Positions 8,172-15,126 of a stretch of 34,337 nt of DNA are shown here, in pieces (the stretch's first letter is position 1; each line of letters begins with the position of its first letter). The notes beneath the pieces are model-generated. The model was not told the DNA's origin and did not search any database. It worked only from the letters and a program-made list of their open reading frames with translations. The DNA comes from CAZSNH01 sp052388455. Lineage in GTDB: Bacteria; Pseudomonadota; Alphaproteobacteria; Rhizobiales; Hyphomicrobiaceae. Both the position numbers and the translations under genes were made by a program. The stretch lies in contig JBQTIA010000125.1 of NCBI GenBank assembly GCA_052388455.1, forward strand, positions 1-34,337, written 5' to 3'.

Positions 8172-8834
8172 ATGACGACGGCCAAAGACAAGCACGGTGT
8201 CGATCTCGACATCAAGGATGCGATCGAGGGTTTCGAACGCTTCCGGGCCGAGTTCGAGCGCGATAAGGCATTCTACAAAAGCCTTGCCACCAAGAAGCAG
8301 AAGCCGCGGCTGCTGTGGATCGGCTGCTGCGACAGCCGCGTGGTGCCGGCGCAGATCACGTCCGCCGATCCCGGCGAGCTGTTCGAGGTTCGCAACATCG
8401 CCAACACCGTGCCGCCGGCTGGAGCCGACGACGATTCGGTCGGCGCGGCGATCGAGTACGCCATCGGGCATCTCGGTATCGACGACATCGTTGTCTGCGG
8501 ACACACCGGCTGCGGCGGCATGCAGGCGCTGGCCGAGCCGATCCCGCCCGCCACCGAGGCGCATCTCGGCCGCTGGGTGGAGTTCACGCGCAAGGCGCAC
8601 GATCTGGTGCGCGCGGCGCGCGTTCCCGAAGCCGAGCGTTCTTTGGCCACCATCAAGGCGCATATCCATTTTCAGCTCGACAACCTGATGACCTATCCGG
8701 TCGTGCGCGACGGCGTCGCCGACGGTCGCGTCACCATCCATGGCTGGCTCTACGACATGGAGCACGGAAACATCCTCGCCTACGACTCCACGACGGGCGA
8801 CTGGCGGGGGCTGCTCGAATTGACGGCTGCATGA
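8172..8834 (+). CDS. Beta-class carbonic anhydrase
   Basis: This encodes 220 residues, the usual length for a plant-type/bacterial beta-carbonic anhydrase, which interconverts CO2 and bicarbonate with a zinc ion. The zinc ligands and catalytic dyad are present: C52-x-D54-x-R56 in the GCCDSR motif, and H111-x-x-C114 in the GHTGCGG motif. The conserved EVRNIANTVPP and GAAIEYAIGHLG blocks lie between them. There is no signal peptide, so the enzyme should be cytoplasmic. The ATG at 8172 is preceded by GGGGGGAA and yields a clean N-terminus; the upstream in-frame ATG at 8082 adds a basic tail without similarity. The gene stands alone between a divergent region and the repeat-bearing gap ahead of tolQ. 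Confidence 0.93.
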   Translation: MTTAKDKHGVDLDIKDAIEGFERFRAEFERDKAFYKSLATKKQKPRLLWIGCCDSRVVPAQITSADPGELFEVRNIANTVPPAGADDDSVGAAIEYAIGHLGIDDIVVCGHTGCGGMQALAEPIPPATEAHLGRWVEFTRKAHDLVRAARVPEAERSLATIKAHIHFQLDNLMTYPVVRDGVADGRVTIHGWLYDMEHGNILAYDSTTGDWRGLLELTAA

Positions 8835-9019
8835 TCACCGCTCATTCGAGAACAGGACTTTGGTGCGTTGGCTACGGAGGCGGCCTTTTTTCCCAATGCA
8901 ATCGGGTCTAGCTTTGGTCATATTGCGCAGCAACATGAGTCGGTGGGGAAGACGTGCCGTGGCGGGCACATCTGCTGGCAGCGAAGCATTTCGACCGAGG
9001 CGAGCGGCGCCAGTGTGAT

Positions 9020-9074
9020 GATTTCGAAGTCAGCGTCATACCTTGCGGCTGGGTGAGCAGCGGACTTCGAAATC
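9020..9074. repeat. 12-bp inverted repeat
   Basis: GATTTCGAAGTC (9020-9031) is matched perfectly by GACTTCGAAATC (9063-9074) with a 31-nt spacer. The GACTTCG core is shared with the larger inverted repeat 30 bp downstream, suggesting one family or one composite element. Confidence 0.75.
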
Positions 9075-9103
9075 TGAAACACACGAGAATCATGGACTTG
9101 ATA

Positions 9104-9169
9104 GTGTCCCGATCGCGAAGTCCCTACGGAGCGTTTGGAAGACCATGAGGGACTTCGCGATCGGGACAC
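9104..9169. repeat. 22-bp perfect inverted repeat upstream of tolQ
   Basis: The arms are 9104-9125 (starting GTGTCCCGATCGCGAAG) and 9148-9169 (ending CGCGATCGGGACAC), perfectly complementary over 22 bp with a 22-nt loop. It ends 62 bp before the tolQ ATG, so it would lie in the leader or promoter of the tol operon. No T-run follows, so it is not a standard terminator. Its size and perfection suggest a REP/BIME-like or other small mobile palindrome, or an mRNA leader hairpin. Confidence 0.85.
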
Positions 9170-9231
9170 AAGAGTCGATGCGTTTCGGCTCGGCCGGCGA
9201 CTGTCGTGGCCAGAAAGCTAGTTGAGCGAAG

Positions 9232-9948
9232 ATGAATCCTGCTGATCTTCTGAAATCGACCATCGAGCCGGCGCACGCGGCCGGCTTCTCGTTCACCGAT
9301 CTCTTTCTCAATGCCTCGCTGACGGTGCAGATCGTCATGGTCGGCCTGCTCATCGCTTCGATCTGGTCGTGGGCGATCATCATCGAGAAGGTGTTCGCGT
9401 TCCGCCGGGCCAAGCTCGAAACGGACCGCTTCGAGCAGACCTTCTGGTCGGGCCAGTCGCTGGACGAACTCTACACCGGCCTCTCACGCGGCCGCACGAT
9501 CGCCATGGCGGCGCTCTTCGTCGCCGCCATGCGCGAGTGGAAGCGATCGGTGGAGGGCAACATCCGCGCGCTCGGCGGCATTCAGCTTCGCGTCGAGAAG
9601 GTGATGGACGTCACCATAAGCCGCGAAATGGAGCGGCTCGATCGCCGCCTGCTGTTCCTGGCGACGGTCGGCTCGACGGCGCCGTTCGTCGGCCTCTTCG
9701 GCACGGTCTGGGGTATCATGACCAGCTTCCAGGCGATCGCCATTTCGAAGAATACCAACCTCGCCGTCGTGGCGCCGGGCATCGCGGAAGCTCTGTTCGC
9801 CACCGCGCTCGGGCTGATGGCGGCGATCCCGGCGGTCATTTTCTACAACAAGTTTTCGGCCGATTCGGCGCAGATCAGTCAGCGCCTCGAAGCCTTTGCC
9901 GACGAGTTCGCGGCCATCGTCTCGCGCCAGATCGACGTCAGGAGCTGA
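9232..9948 (+). CDS. tolQ: Tol-Pal system proton-channel subunit TolQ
   Basis: This encodes 238 residues of the MotA/TolQ/ExbB family. TolQ and TolR form the inner-membrane proton channel that energises TolA during cell-envelope constriction. Three membrane segments are visible: about residues 31-50 (VQIVMVGLLIASIWSWAIII), about 139-165 (LFLATVGSTAPFVGLFGTVW) and about 180-205 (EALFATALGLMAAIPAVIFY). The GSTAPFVGLFGTVWGIM block is the family hallmark. It is the first gene of the cluster; its stop is 4 nt before the tolR start. The ribosome-binding site is weak (GAGCGAAG). The paralogous ExbB is excluded mainly by the tolR-tolA-tolB-pal context. Confidence 0.96.
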   Translation: MNPADLLKSTIEPAHAAGFSFTDLFLNASLTVQIVMVGLLIASIWSWAIIIEKVFAFRRAKLETDRFEQTFWSGQSLDELYTGLSRGRTIAMAALFVAAMREWKRSVEGNIRALGGIQLRVEKVMDVTISREMERLDRRLLFLATVGSTAPFVGLFGTVWGIMTSFQAIAISKNTNLAVVAPGIAEALFATALGLMAAIPAVIFYNKFSADSAQISQRLEAFADEFAAIVSRQIDVRS

Positions 9949-9952
9949 GGTC

Positions 9953-10405
9953 ATGGTTTCGAGCGTCAAGCCGACGCAGCAGTTGAAGGGCCGCCGCCGC
10001 CGCGGGCGACGTCACGCGCCGATGAGCGAGATCAACGTCACGCCGATGGTCGACGTGATGCTGGTTCTGCTGATCATTTTCATGGTCGCCGCGCCGCTGC
10101 TCACCGTCGGCGTGCCGATCGAGCTGCCGAGCGCCAAGGGCCAGCAGTTGCCTTCGGATACCAAGGAGCCGCTGACCTTGTCGGTGGCGACGGGCGGCGA
10201 CGTTTTCATCGGCGAGACGAAGGTGGCGCTCACCGAGTTGTCTGAAAAGCTGGCGGAACTGGCCAAGAGCCGGGCCGACGATGCGATCTACGTGCGCGGC
10301 GACAAGGGCGTCGACTACGGCACGGTTCTCAAAGTGATGGGGCGCGTCAACGCGGCCGGGTTCCGCAAGATTTCCCTGGTGAGCGAGAAGGAAGAAGGAG
10401 GCTGA
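9953..10405 (+). CDS. tolR: Tol-Pal system protein TolR
   Basis: This encodes 150 residues of the ExbD/TolR family. A basic cytoplasmic head (LKGRRRRGRRH) is followed by the conserved SEINVTPMVDVMLVLLIIFM segment, whose Asp (residue 34) is the proton-carrying residue in this family. The periplasmic domain follows, with LPSAKGQQLP and AIYVRGDKGVDYG. The start at 9953 is preceded by GGAG/GAGG motifs and is consistent with translational coupling to tolQ, whose stop is 4 nt upstream; a longer in-frame start at 9896 would overlap tolQ without need. It works with TolQ as the motor and continues into tolA 6 nt later. Confidence 0.95.
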   Translation: MVSSVKPTQQLKGRRRRGRRHAPMSEINVTPMVDVMLVLLIIFMVAAPLLTVGVPIELPSAKGQQLPSDTKEPLTLSVATGGDVFIGETKVALTELSEKLAELAKSRADDAIYVRGDKGVDYGTVLKVMGRVNAAGFRKISLVSEKEEGG

Positions 10406-10411
10406 GTTTCC

Positions 10412-11422
10412 TTGCAGGTCGGTCTCGCCATATCGCTGGTGCTGCACGCGGCGCTGCTCGGCTGGGCACTCTTCACGATCCAGCAGACGCCCGAGCTGCG
10501 CGTCGCCGAGCCCGATCCGATCGAAATCGCGCTGATCGATCCTTCCGAGTTCCTGCGCTTGAAGAAGGGCGCGCTCGACGTGTCGGAGCTGGAGGCCAAG
10601 GCCAAGGAGGCGCCGAAGCCCGATCAGTCCGTGAAGGAAGCCGACAAGCCGAAGCCGGTCGAAGCGCCGGAACCGCCGGCCGCCGAGCCGCCCCCGCCGG
10701 TCGAGGCCAAACCAGAGCCGCCGAAGCCAGAGCCGCCGAAACCCGATCCGATCGCCGAGAAGCTCGCCGAGCCGCCGCCTCCGGGTCCGACGCCCGAGGA
10801 GCAGCAGAAGCTCGCCGATCTCGCGGCAAAGGCCGAGCAGGAGCGCAAGGCCGAGGAGAAGCGAAAGGCGGACGAGGCCAAGAAAAAAGCCGCTGAGGAA
10901 AAGCGCAAGGCCGAGGAGCGCAAGAAGCGAATCGAGCAGGCGCGCAAGGACCGGGAGCAGAAGCAGAAAAAATCCGACGCCGACCGCCTCGCCGCCCTGC
11001 TCGACAAGGATCCGACAAAACGCGGCGCGCCCAATGCGGCGAGCGCGCCGACCAAGCCGACCGACTACACGGGCCGCACGGCCGGCGCCAATCAGGGCGA
11101 GGACACGGTGCTCTCGGCGCGCGAGCAGGATCTGCTCGTGTCGCAGCTCCGCTCGCAGATCCGCGACTGCTGGAAACTGCCCGGAGGCGGCGGCGGCATC
11201 GATTCGACCGTCGTCGTGCTGAGCTGGCGCCTGCGACCCGACGGGTCCCTCGACGGCGAGCCCGAAGTGATGAACCGGCAGTCGGACAGCATCTATCAGA
11301 TCGCGGTCGAAGCGGCGATCCGGGCGGTCAAGTCCTGCTCGCCGTTCAACCTGCCGCCCGACAAGTACGGCGCCTGGAAGTTCATCGACGAGTGGAAATT
11401 CGATCCGCGCGAAATGCTGTGA
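10412..11422 (+). CDS. tolA: Tol-Pal system protein TolA
   Basis: This encodes 336 residues. TolA spans the periplasm to link the TolQR motor to TolB and Pal. The membrane anchor (about residues 3-22) carries S8-x3-H12, the spacing of the Ser-His motif that contacts TolQR. The middle is first Pro/Glu/Lys-rich (PKPEPPKPDP and similar) and then a long Lys/Glu/Ala helix (about residues 130-200). The C-terminal domain has DCWKLPGG and a VAIEAAIR-like helix ending KFDPREML. The start appears to be TTG at 10412, with AAGGAGG about 11 nt upstream inside the tolR end; no ATG or GTG fits without losing the anchor. A RIME-like palindrome and a hairpin lie between this gene and tolB. Confidence 0.93.
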   Translation: MQVGLAISLVLHAALLGWALFTIQQTPELRVAEPDPIEIALIDPSEFLRLKKGALDVSELEAKAKEAPKPDQSVKEADKPKPVEAPEPPAAEPPPPVEAKPEPPKPEPPKPDPIAEKLAEPPPPGPTPEEQQKLADLAAKAEQERKAEEKRKADEAKKKAAEEKRKAEERKKRIEQARKDREQKQKKSDADRLAALLDKDPTKRGAPNAASAPTKPTDYTGRTAGANQGEDTVLSAREQDLLVSQLRSQIRDCWKLPGGGGGIDSTVVVLSWRLRPDGSLDGEPEVMNRQSDSIYQIAVEAAIRAVKSCSPFNLPPDKYGAWKFIDEWKFDPREML

Positions 11423-11475
11423 GCGCCGCCGTCCGCCCTGCGGGCGCGCTGCCGCCGTTGCCGATAGACCACGAT

Positions 11476-11502
11476 CGCTTCGGACCCAATCAGTCCGAAG
11501 CG
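11476..11502. repeat. 10-bp stem-loop after tolA
   Basis: CGCTTCGGAC (11476-11485) pairs with GTCCGAAGCG (11493-11502) around a 7-nt loop. No T-run follows, so it may stabilise the tolQRA mRNA end or form part of a repeat element together with the next palindrome. Confidence 0.65.
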
Positions 11503-11524
11503 TGAATCGTCGGTCTCATCAAAG

Positions 11525-11571
11525 ATCTAGAGCGTGATTGCGATTCAAGGAAAAGCAAACCCGCTCTAGAT
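11525..11571. repeat. RIME-like intergenic palindrome
   Basis: ATCTAGAGCG (11525-11534) is matched perfectly by CGCTCTAGAT (11562-11571) with a 27-nt interior containing GATTGCGATTCAAGG. Elements that begin and end with CTAGAGC...GCTCTAG are a widespread class of short intergenic repeats in Rhizobiales (RIME and relatives). The assignment rests on these ends and the length; the copy number in the genome is not visible here. Confidence 0.6.
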
Positions 11572-11666
11572 GGGCGTGGACGCCAAGGTGTTTGCCCGTC
11601 GCGGCCCTTGATCTCGGTGAGCAAATCGACAAACAACGGCCTCAAAGGGACGCTGAAGGTCAGGGC

Positions 11667-13172
11667 ATGACGATGCTGCAGTCTCGATACCTCCGACGCG
11701 CCATGATCCGCAGGCTGAGCGGCGCTTGCTGTCTCGCACTGCTGCCCGTGCTGGTGGCTTCCCCGTCGGCCGCGCAGCGCGCCGATGACAGCTACAAGGG
11801 TCCGCCGCCGGCCTCCAGCGGGCTCGACGGTCAGATGCGGGCGATCCAGGGGTTGCCGCCGACGCCGGAGCGGGTCCCCGCCGATGCCGGCGGACGGTCC
11901 GGCGACGGCGCGGGCGGCGGCTCGATCGGCGCCCGCGGCGGTCTGCGCGGCACACAGAGCCAGGGCACGATCGCGCCGATTCCCATCGCTATCCCGGAGT
12001 TTCTCGGCGACGACCCGCAGATGGGCGTCGAACTCGCCAATATCGTGGCCGGCGACCTGGAGCGCTCGGGGCTGTTCCGTCCGCTCAACCGCTCGTCTTT
12101 TCTGGAACAGGTCCGCGATGTGAATGCCACGCCGCGGTTCCCCGACTGGCGGCAGGTCGGTGCCGATGCCCTGTCCGTCGGACGCATCGCCAAAACGCCT
12201 GACGGGCGCCTTGCCGCCGAGTTCCGGCTGTGGGATCCGGCGACGGGCAAGCAGCTGTCCGGCCAGCGGTTTGCTCTCAGCGGTCAGAACTGGCGCCGCG
12301 CCGGGCATCTGATCGCCGACCAGATCTACGAGCGGCTGACCGGCGAAAAGGGATACTTCGACACCCGCGTGGTGTTCGTCGACGAAACGGGTCCGAAGGA
12401 AAAACGGGTCAAGCGGCTCGCCATCATGGATCAGGACGGCGCCAACGTGCGCCTGCTCAGCCAGGGCAGCGAACTGGTGCTGACGCCCCGCTTCTCGCCG
12501 ACCTCGCAGGAAATCGTGTTCATGGCCTACACGCAGGACCAGCCGCGCGTGTTCCTGATGAACCTGGAAACCGGGCAGCGGCAGGTGGTCGGCGAATTTC
12601 CGGGCATGACCTTTGCGCCGCGCTTCTCCCCCGACGGCCAGCGCGTCGTGATGAGCCTGCAATCGGGGTCGGAATCGAACATCTTCGAGCTAGACCTGCG
12701 CTCGCGCCAGAGCCGGCAGCTCAGCAGCGGCGGGGCTCTGGATACCGGCCCCTGCTACGCGCCGGACGGCCGCCAGATCGTGTTCGAGTCGGACCGCGAA
12801 GGTACCCAGCAGCTCTACGTCATGAATTCCGACGGCTCGGGCGTGCGCCGCATCAGCAGCGGAGAAGGACGCTACTCGACTCCGGTGTGGTCGCCACGTG
12901 GAGATTACATCGCATTTACCAAGCAGCTCGCCGGCCGCTTCCTGATCGGCGTGCTGCGTCCCGACGGGTCGGAAGAGCGCATCCTGACCGAGGGCTATCA
13001 CAACGAAGGCCCCACCTGGGCGCCGAACGGCCGGGTCCTGATGTTCTTCCGCGAGGGGCAGGGGTCGGCCGGACCCCGCATCCACTCCGTCGATCTCACG
13101 GGATACAACGAGCGAGTCGTCCAGACTCCCTCCTACAGCTCCGATCCCGCCTGGTCGCCGCTCCTGAATTGA
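11667..13172 (+). CDS. tolB: Tol-Pal system periplasmic protein TolB
   Basis: This encodes 501 residues from the first ATG with a plausible ribosome-binding site (GAAGG 7 nt upstream); ATGs at 11673 and 11703 are alternatives, the last giving a compact signal peptide MIRRLSGACCLALLPVLVAS. An unusual Gly/Ala/Pro-rich linker of about 75 residues (near SSGLDGQMRAIQG and GGRSGDGAGGGSIG) precedes the TolB N-terminal domain (IPIAIPEFLGDD to about EKGYFDTRVVFVDE). The C-terminal beta-propeller shows PD40 repeats: FSPTSQEIVFMAY, FSPDGQRVVMSLQ, YAPDGRQIVFESDREG, WSPRGDYIAFTK and WAPNGRVLMFF. TolB shuttles between TolA and Pal. It is separated from tolA by a 244-bp repeat-bearing gap. Confidence 0.95.
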   Translation: MTMLQSRYLRRAMIRRLSGACCLALLPVLVASPSAAQRADDSYKGPPPASSGLDGQMRAIQGLPPTPERVPADAGGRSGDGAGGGSIGARGGLRGTQSQGTIAPIPIAIPEFLGDDPQMGVELANIVAGDLERSGLFRPLNRSSFLEQVRDVNATPRFPDWRQVGADALSVGRIAKTPDGRLAAEFRLWDPATGKQLSGQRFALSGQNWRRAGHLIADQIYERLTGEKGYFDTRVVFVDETGPKEKRVKRLAIMDQDGANVRLLSQGSELVLTPRFSPTSQEIVFMAYTQDQPRVFLMNLETGQRQVVGEFPGMTFAPRFSPDGQRVVMSLQSGSESNIFELDLRSRQSRQLSSGGALDTGPCYAPDGRQIVFESDREGTQQLYVMNSDGSGVRRISSGEGRYSTPVWSPRGDYIAFTKQLAGRFLIGVLRPDGSEERILTEGYHNEGPTWAPNGRVLMFFREGQGSAGPRIHSVDLTGYNERVVQTPSYSSDPAWSPLLN

Positions 13173-13445
13173 AACGACGCTTTACCGTCGCTTAACCAAT
13201 TCAGAGCCATAGTAGCGGCTGAACCCCTACCGGTACGGGGAGCGATAAGTTGCGTGATTTCAGGCACTTGAGGCGTCAGCTCTGCCGATGTCGCCGTGTC
13301 TGGTGTGCGTCACACACGGCGTGGCATTTTCGCACCTCTGAGGGTGGAAAACAGCGGGATAACCCTCTGTTCCCTTGATTGGAGCGGGCTCTGCCGGTAC
13401 CCCAATATTCGGCTAGTTGCCGACTAAGCATCAGGAGACAAGACC

Positions 13446-13580
13446 ATGCAAGGTGTGAAGGGGCTGTTCGTTCTTTCGGCGGCCATCGTGGCTGTTGCTC
13501 TCGGCGCTTGCCGTCGTGAGGAAGCGGCCCCGATGAAACTCGGTGCCGACGTCCCGGCGACCACGGAAGTGGCTCGCTAA
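13446..13580 (+). CDS. Short lipoprotein, first of a tandem pair
   Basis: This encodes 44 residues, too short for most gene finders. The ribosome-binding site is AGGAG, 9-10 nt upstream. Residues 1-21 form a lipoprotein signal (MQGVKGLFVLSAAIVAVALG then A) with Cys22 in the lipobox LGAC. The mature part is only about 23 residues, CRREEAAPMKLGADVPA followed by TTEVAR. The adjacent gene at 13629 encodes the same 17-residue mature start. Between the two copies nine of these 17 codons differ, all synonymously, which indicates selection on the peptide. No Lys-Arg-Cys bacteriocin or entericidin family fits with confidence; an envelope role in association with Tol-Pal is inferred from context only. 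Confidence 0.75.
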   Translation: MQGVKGLFVLSAAIVAVALGACRREEAAPMKLGADVPATTEVAR

Positions 13581-13628
13581 TCGTCCGGTTCTGGCCAGGA
13601 ATTTAGGACCAACCAAGGAGAGAAGACC

Positions 13629-13751
13629 ATGAAGGGCGCAATTCTCGTTGCCACCGCAGTTGTTGCTATCGCTCTCGGCGCTTGCCGTCGCGAAGAAGCT
13701 GCTCCGATGAAGCTCGGCGCGGACGTTCCCGCGGCTGCCCAGACCCGCTAA
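13629..13751 (+). CDS. Short lipoprotein, second of a tandem pair
   Basis: This encodes 40 residues with an AAGGAG ribosome-binding site. The signal (MKGAILVATAVVAIALGA) ends in the lipobox LGAC, Cys19. The mature peptide is CRREEAAPMKLGADVPA followed by AAQTR, 17 of 22 residues identical to its upstream twin. The tail differs, so the two may have slightly different partners or charge. The second residue after Cys is Arg and no Asp follows Cys, so the standard +2 rule predicts outer-membrane sorting, though sorting rules in alphaproteobacteria are less certain. The pair lies between tolB and pal, 48 bp apart, and is followed by two hairpins. Confidence 0.75.
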   Translation: MKGAILVATAVVAIALGACRREEAAPMKLGADVPAAAQTR

Positions 13752-13765
13752 GGGTCGGCAGACGA

Positions 13766-13785
13766 CTCGCAACTTCGGTTGCGAG
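13766..13785. other. UUCG-capped RNA hairpin
   Basis: CTCGCAAC (13766-13773), TTCG (13774-13777) and GTTGCGAG (13778-13785) form a perfect 8-bp stem with a stable UUCG tetraloop just after the second lipoprotein gene. No T-run follows; it may protect the 3' end of the small mRNA or work with the next hairpin. Confidence 0.7.
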
Positions 13786-13797
13786 GGAAGAGACCAC

Positions 13798-13848
13798 AAG
13801 ACCGGATTGCTGCTGCGTGATGCGGTAGTAATCCGGTCTTCGTCGTTT
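13798..13848 (+). terminator. Likely terminator after the lipoprotein pair
   Basis: AAGACCGGATT (13798-13808) pairs perfectly with AATCCGGTCTT (13830-13840) over 11 bp with a 21-nt loop, and a short T-rich stretch (CGTCGTTTT) follows. It probably ends transcription of the twin lipoprotein genes, leaving pal with its own promoter. Confidence 0.6.
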
Positions 13849-14369
13849 TGGGCATCCCTTCGCCTTGCTCCCGCTGCTCGCTCCGCTCCGGTCATTGATA
13901 TAGATTCGAATCGCTTTTTCAAAGGCTTGAGGTCCTGATCCGCTTAATCGGGACTGCCTGTTGGCCGCGCGACCTGGAAGCCTGGAAGGCCGCCACCCTG
14001 CCCCATCAAAACGTCATGTCGAATTCGGTTGGCCGCGTGACCCAGCCTCGGTATCGCCGTCAGCGACCGAACGGCGTCCGATCGTGGGGAAATCAGGGAA
14101 ATAATTTGGCGCGCGTCACATTTTCGGACGATGTGTGGGCTATCGAACTACAATAACGTTGAAATCCATGCATTTTCGCCGCCGTGCGGTGCAGCATGAG
14201 ACCGGTCCCCAAAGCGTTGGCGGCGCCGGATGTGAGAGAAGGCAGAATTTGCTCAGTCGGATCCGTTGCCGGTCCGAAGTTGGAGTCTGCGGCACAAATC
14301 GGTGGGTTGGCGGCAGGCCGGGACACAATGTCCAACCGGATCAGCAATGGCGGATGTTAGGGTCGGACG
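13849..14369. other. Intergenic region upstream of pal, about 520 bp
   Basis: No gene is supported here. The minus-strand open frame at 13431-13922 overlaps the lipoprotein genes and hairpins and looks like a shadow. The AT-richer stretch at about 14095-14165 (AATAATTTGG, ATTTTCGG, AACTACAATAACG) is the best place for a pal promoter, but I cannot fix a -35/-10 pair. Confidence 0.45.
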
Positions 14370-14888
14370 ATGACGATGGATAGAACTTTGGCCCCCTCGG
14401 CCCGGCTGATGGTGATGGTCGGTTTGCTGGCCGGCATGGCGGCGCTCGCCGGCTGTGCGAGCCAGGCGCAACCGGATGCGACGCAGCTCAACCCGGACGG
14501 CAAAGGTCCGGTGACGCCCGGCACGCAGCGCGATTTCAGTGTCAACGTCGGCGATCTGGTCTATTTCTCGTCCGACAGCACGGACCTGACGCCCGAGGCG
14601 CAGACCACGCTGCGCAAGCAGTCCCAGTGGCTGAACCAGTATCCGCAGTTCACCATCACCATCGAAGGTCATGCCGACGAACGCGGCACGCGCGAGTACA
14701 ACATCGCGCTCGGCGCCCGTCGCGCCACGGCCGTGCGCAACTTCCTGGCCCAGAACGGCGTGACGGCTTCGCGGCTGCGCACCATATCCTACGGCAAGGA
14801 GCGGCCGGTGGCGGTGTGCAACGACATCTCGTGCTGGTCGCAGAACCGGCGCGCGCAGACGGTGCTGAATAGCCGCGTGGCCGGCTGA
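14370..14888 (+). CDS. pal: Peptidoglycan-associated lipoprotein Pal
   Basis: This encodes 172 residues. The lipobox is LAGC with Cys29, so the mature protein is anchored in the outer membrane. The OmpA-like peptidoglycan-binding domain (about residues 63-168) has DLVYFSSDSTDLTPEA, TITIEGHADERGTREYNIAL and ARRATAVRNFL; the Asp in HADERGT and the Arg in GARRA are the residues that hold diaminopimelate in this family. Near the end a C-x4-C pair (CNDISC) precedes WSQNRRAQ, a feature shared with the second OmpA-domain protein downstream. Pal binds TolB and peptidoglycan and completes the Tol-Pal system. An ATG two codons later is an alternative start. Confidence 0.96.
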   Translation: MTMDRTLAPSARLMVMVGLLAGMAALAGCASQAQPDATQLNPDGKGPVTPGTQRDFSVNVGDLVYFSSDSTDLTPEAQTTLRKQSQWLNQYPQFTITIEGHADERGTREYNIALGARRATAVRNFLAQNGVTASRLRTISYGKERPVAVCNDISCWSQNRRAQTVLNSRVAG

Positions 14889-15126
14889 TCTCGGCAATCT
14901 CTGCCGGGCATTCCCGTCGGACGGCTCTCCTGCCCCGGTTTTACGGACGACGGTTGACGCAAAGCGTCCGGCGGCGGCTGCTCATCCGGAGCAGAACCCC
15001 AAAAAATCATCCGAATGCCGCACTTCTGCCATCGGCCGAGCATGGAACGGGTGGCAATCGAGCATATTTAAGCCCCATTGATTGCTCACTATTCGTTCAG
15101 AGTGTGCGGCGTAGTGAGGCAACAAC

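Larger units (their letters stand above)
8835..9231. other. Intergenic region upstream of tolQ, 397 bp
   Basis: This holds no gene that I can support. A GGAGGCGGCC followed by six T (near 8876-8891) could be a weak terminator for the carbonic anhydrase gene, but its stem is poor. The second half contains two inverted repeats, at 9020-9074 and 9104-9169, listed separately. The tol operon promoter should lie here or inside the repeats. Confidence 0.5.

Noticed and set aside
7875..8765. Minus-strand ORF of 296 residues
   Set aside because: Antisense to the carbonic anhydrase, whose zinc ligands are intact.
11490..12662. Minus-strand ORF of 390 residues
   Set aside because: Antisense to tolB, which has clear PD40 repeats and context.
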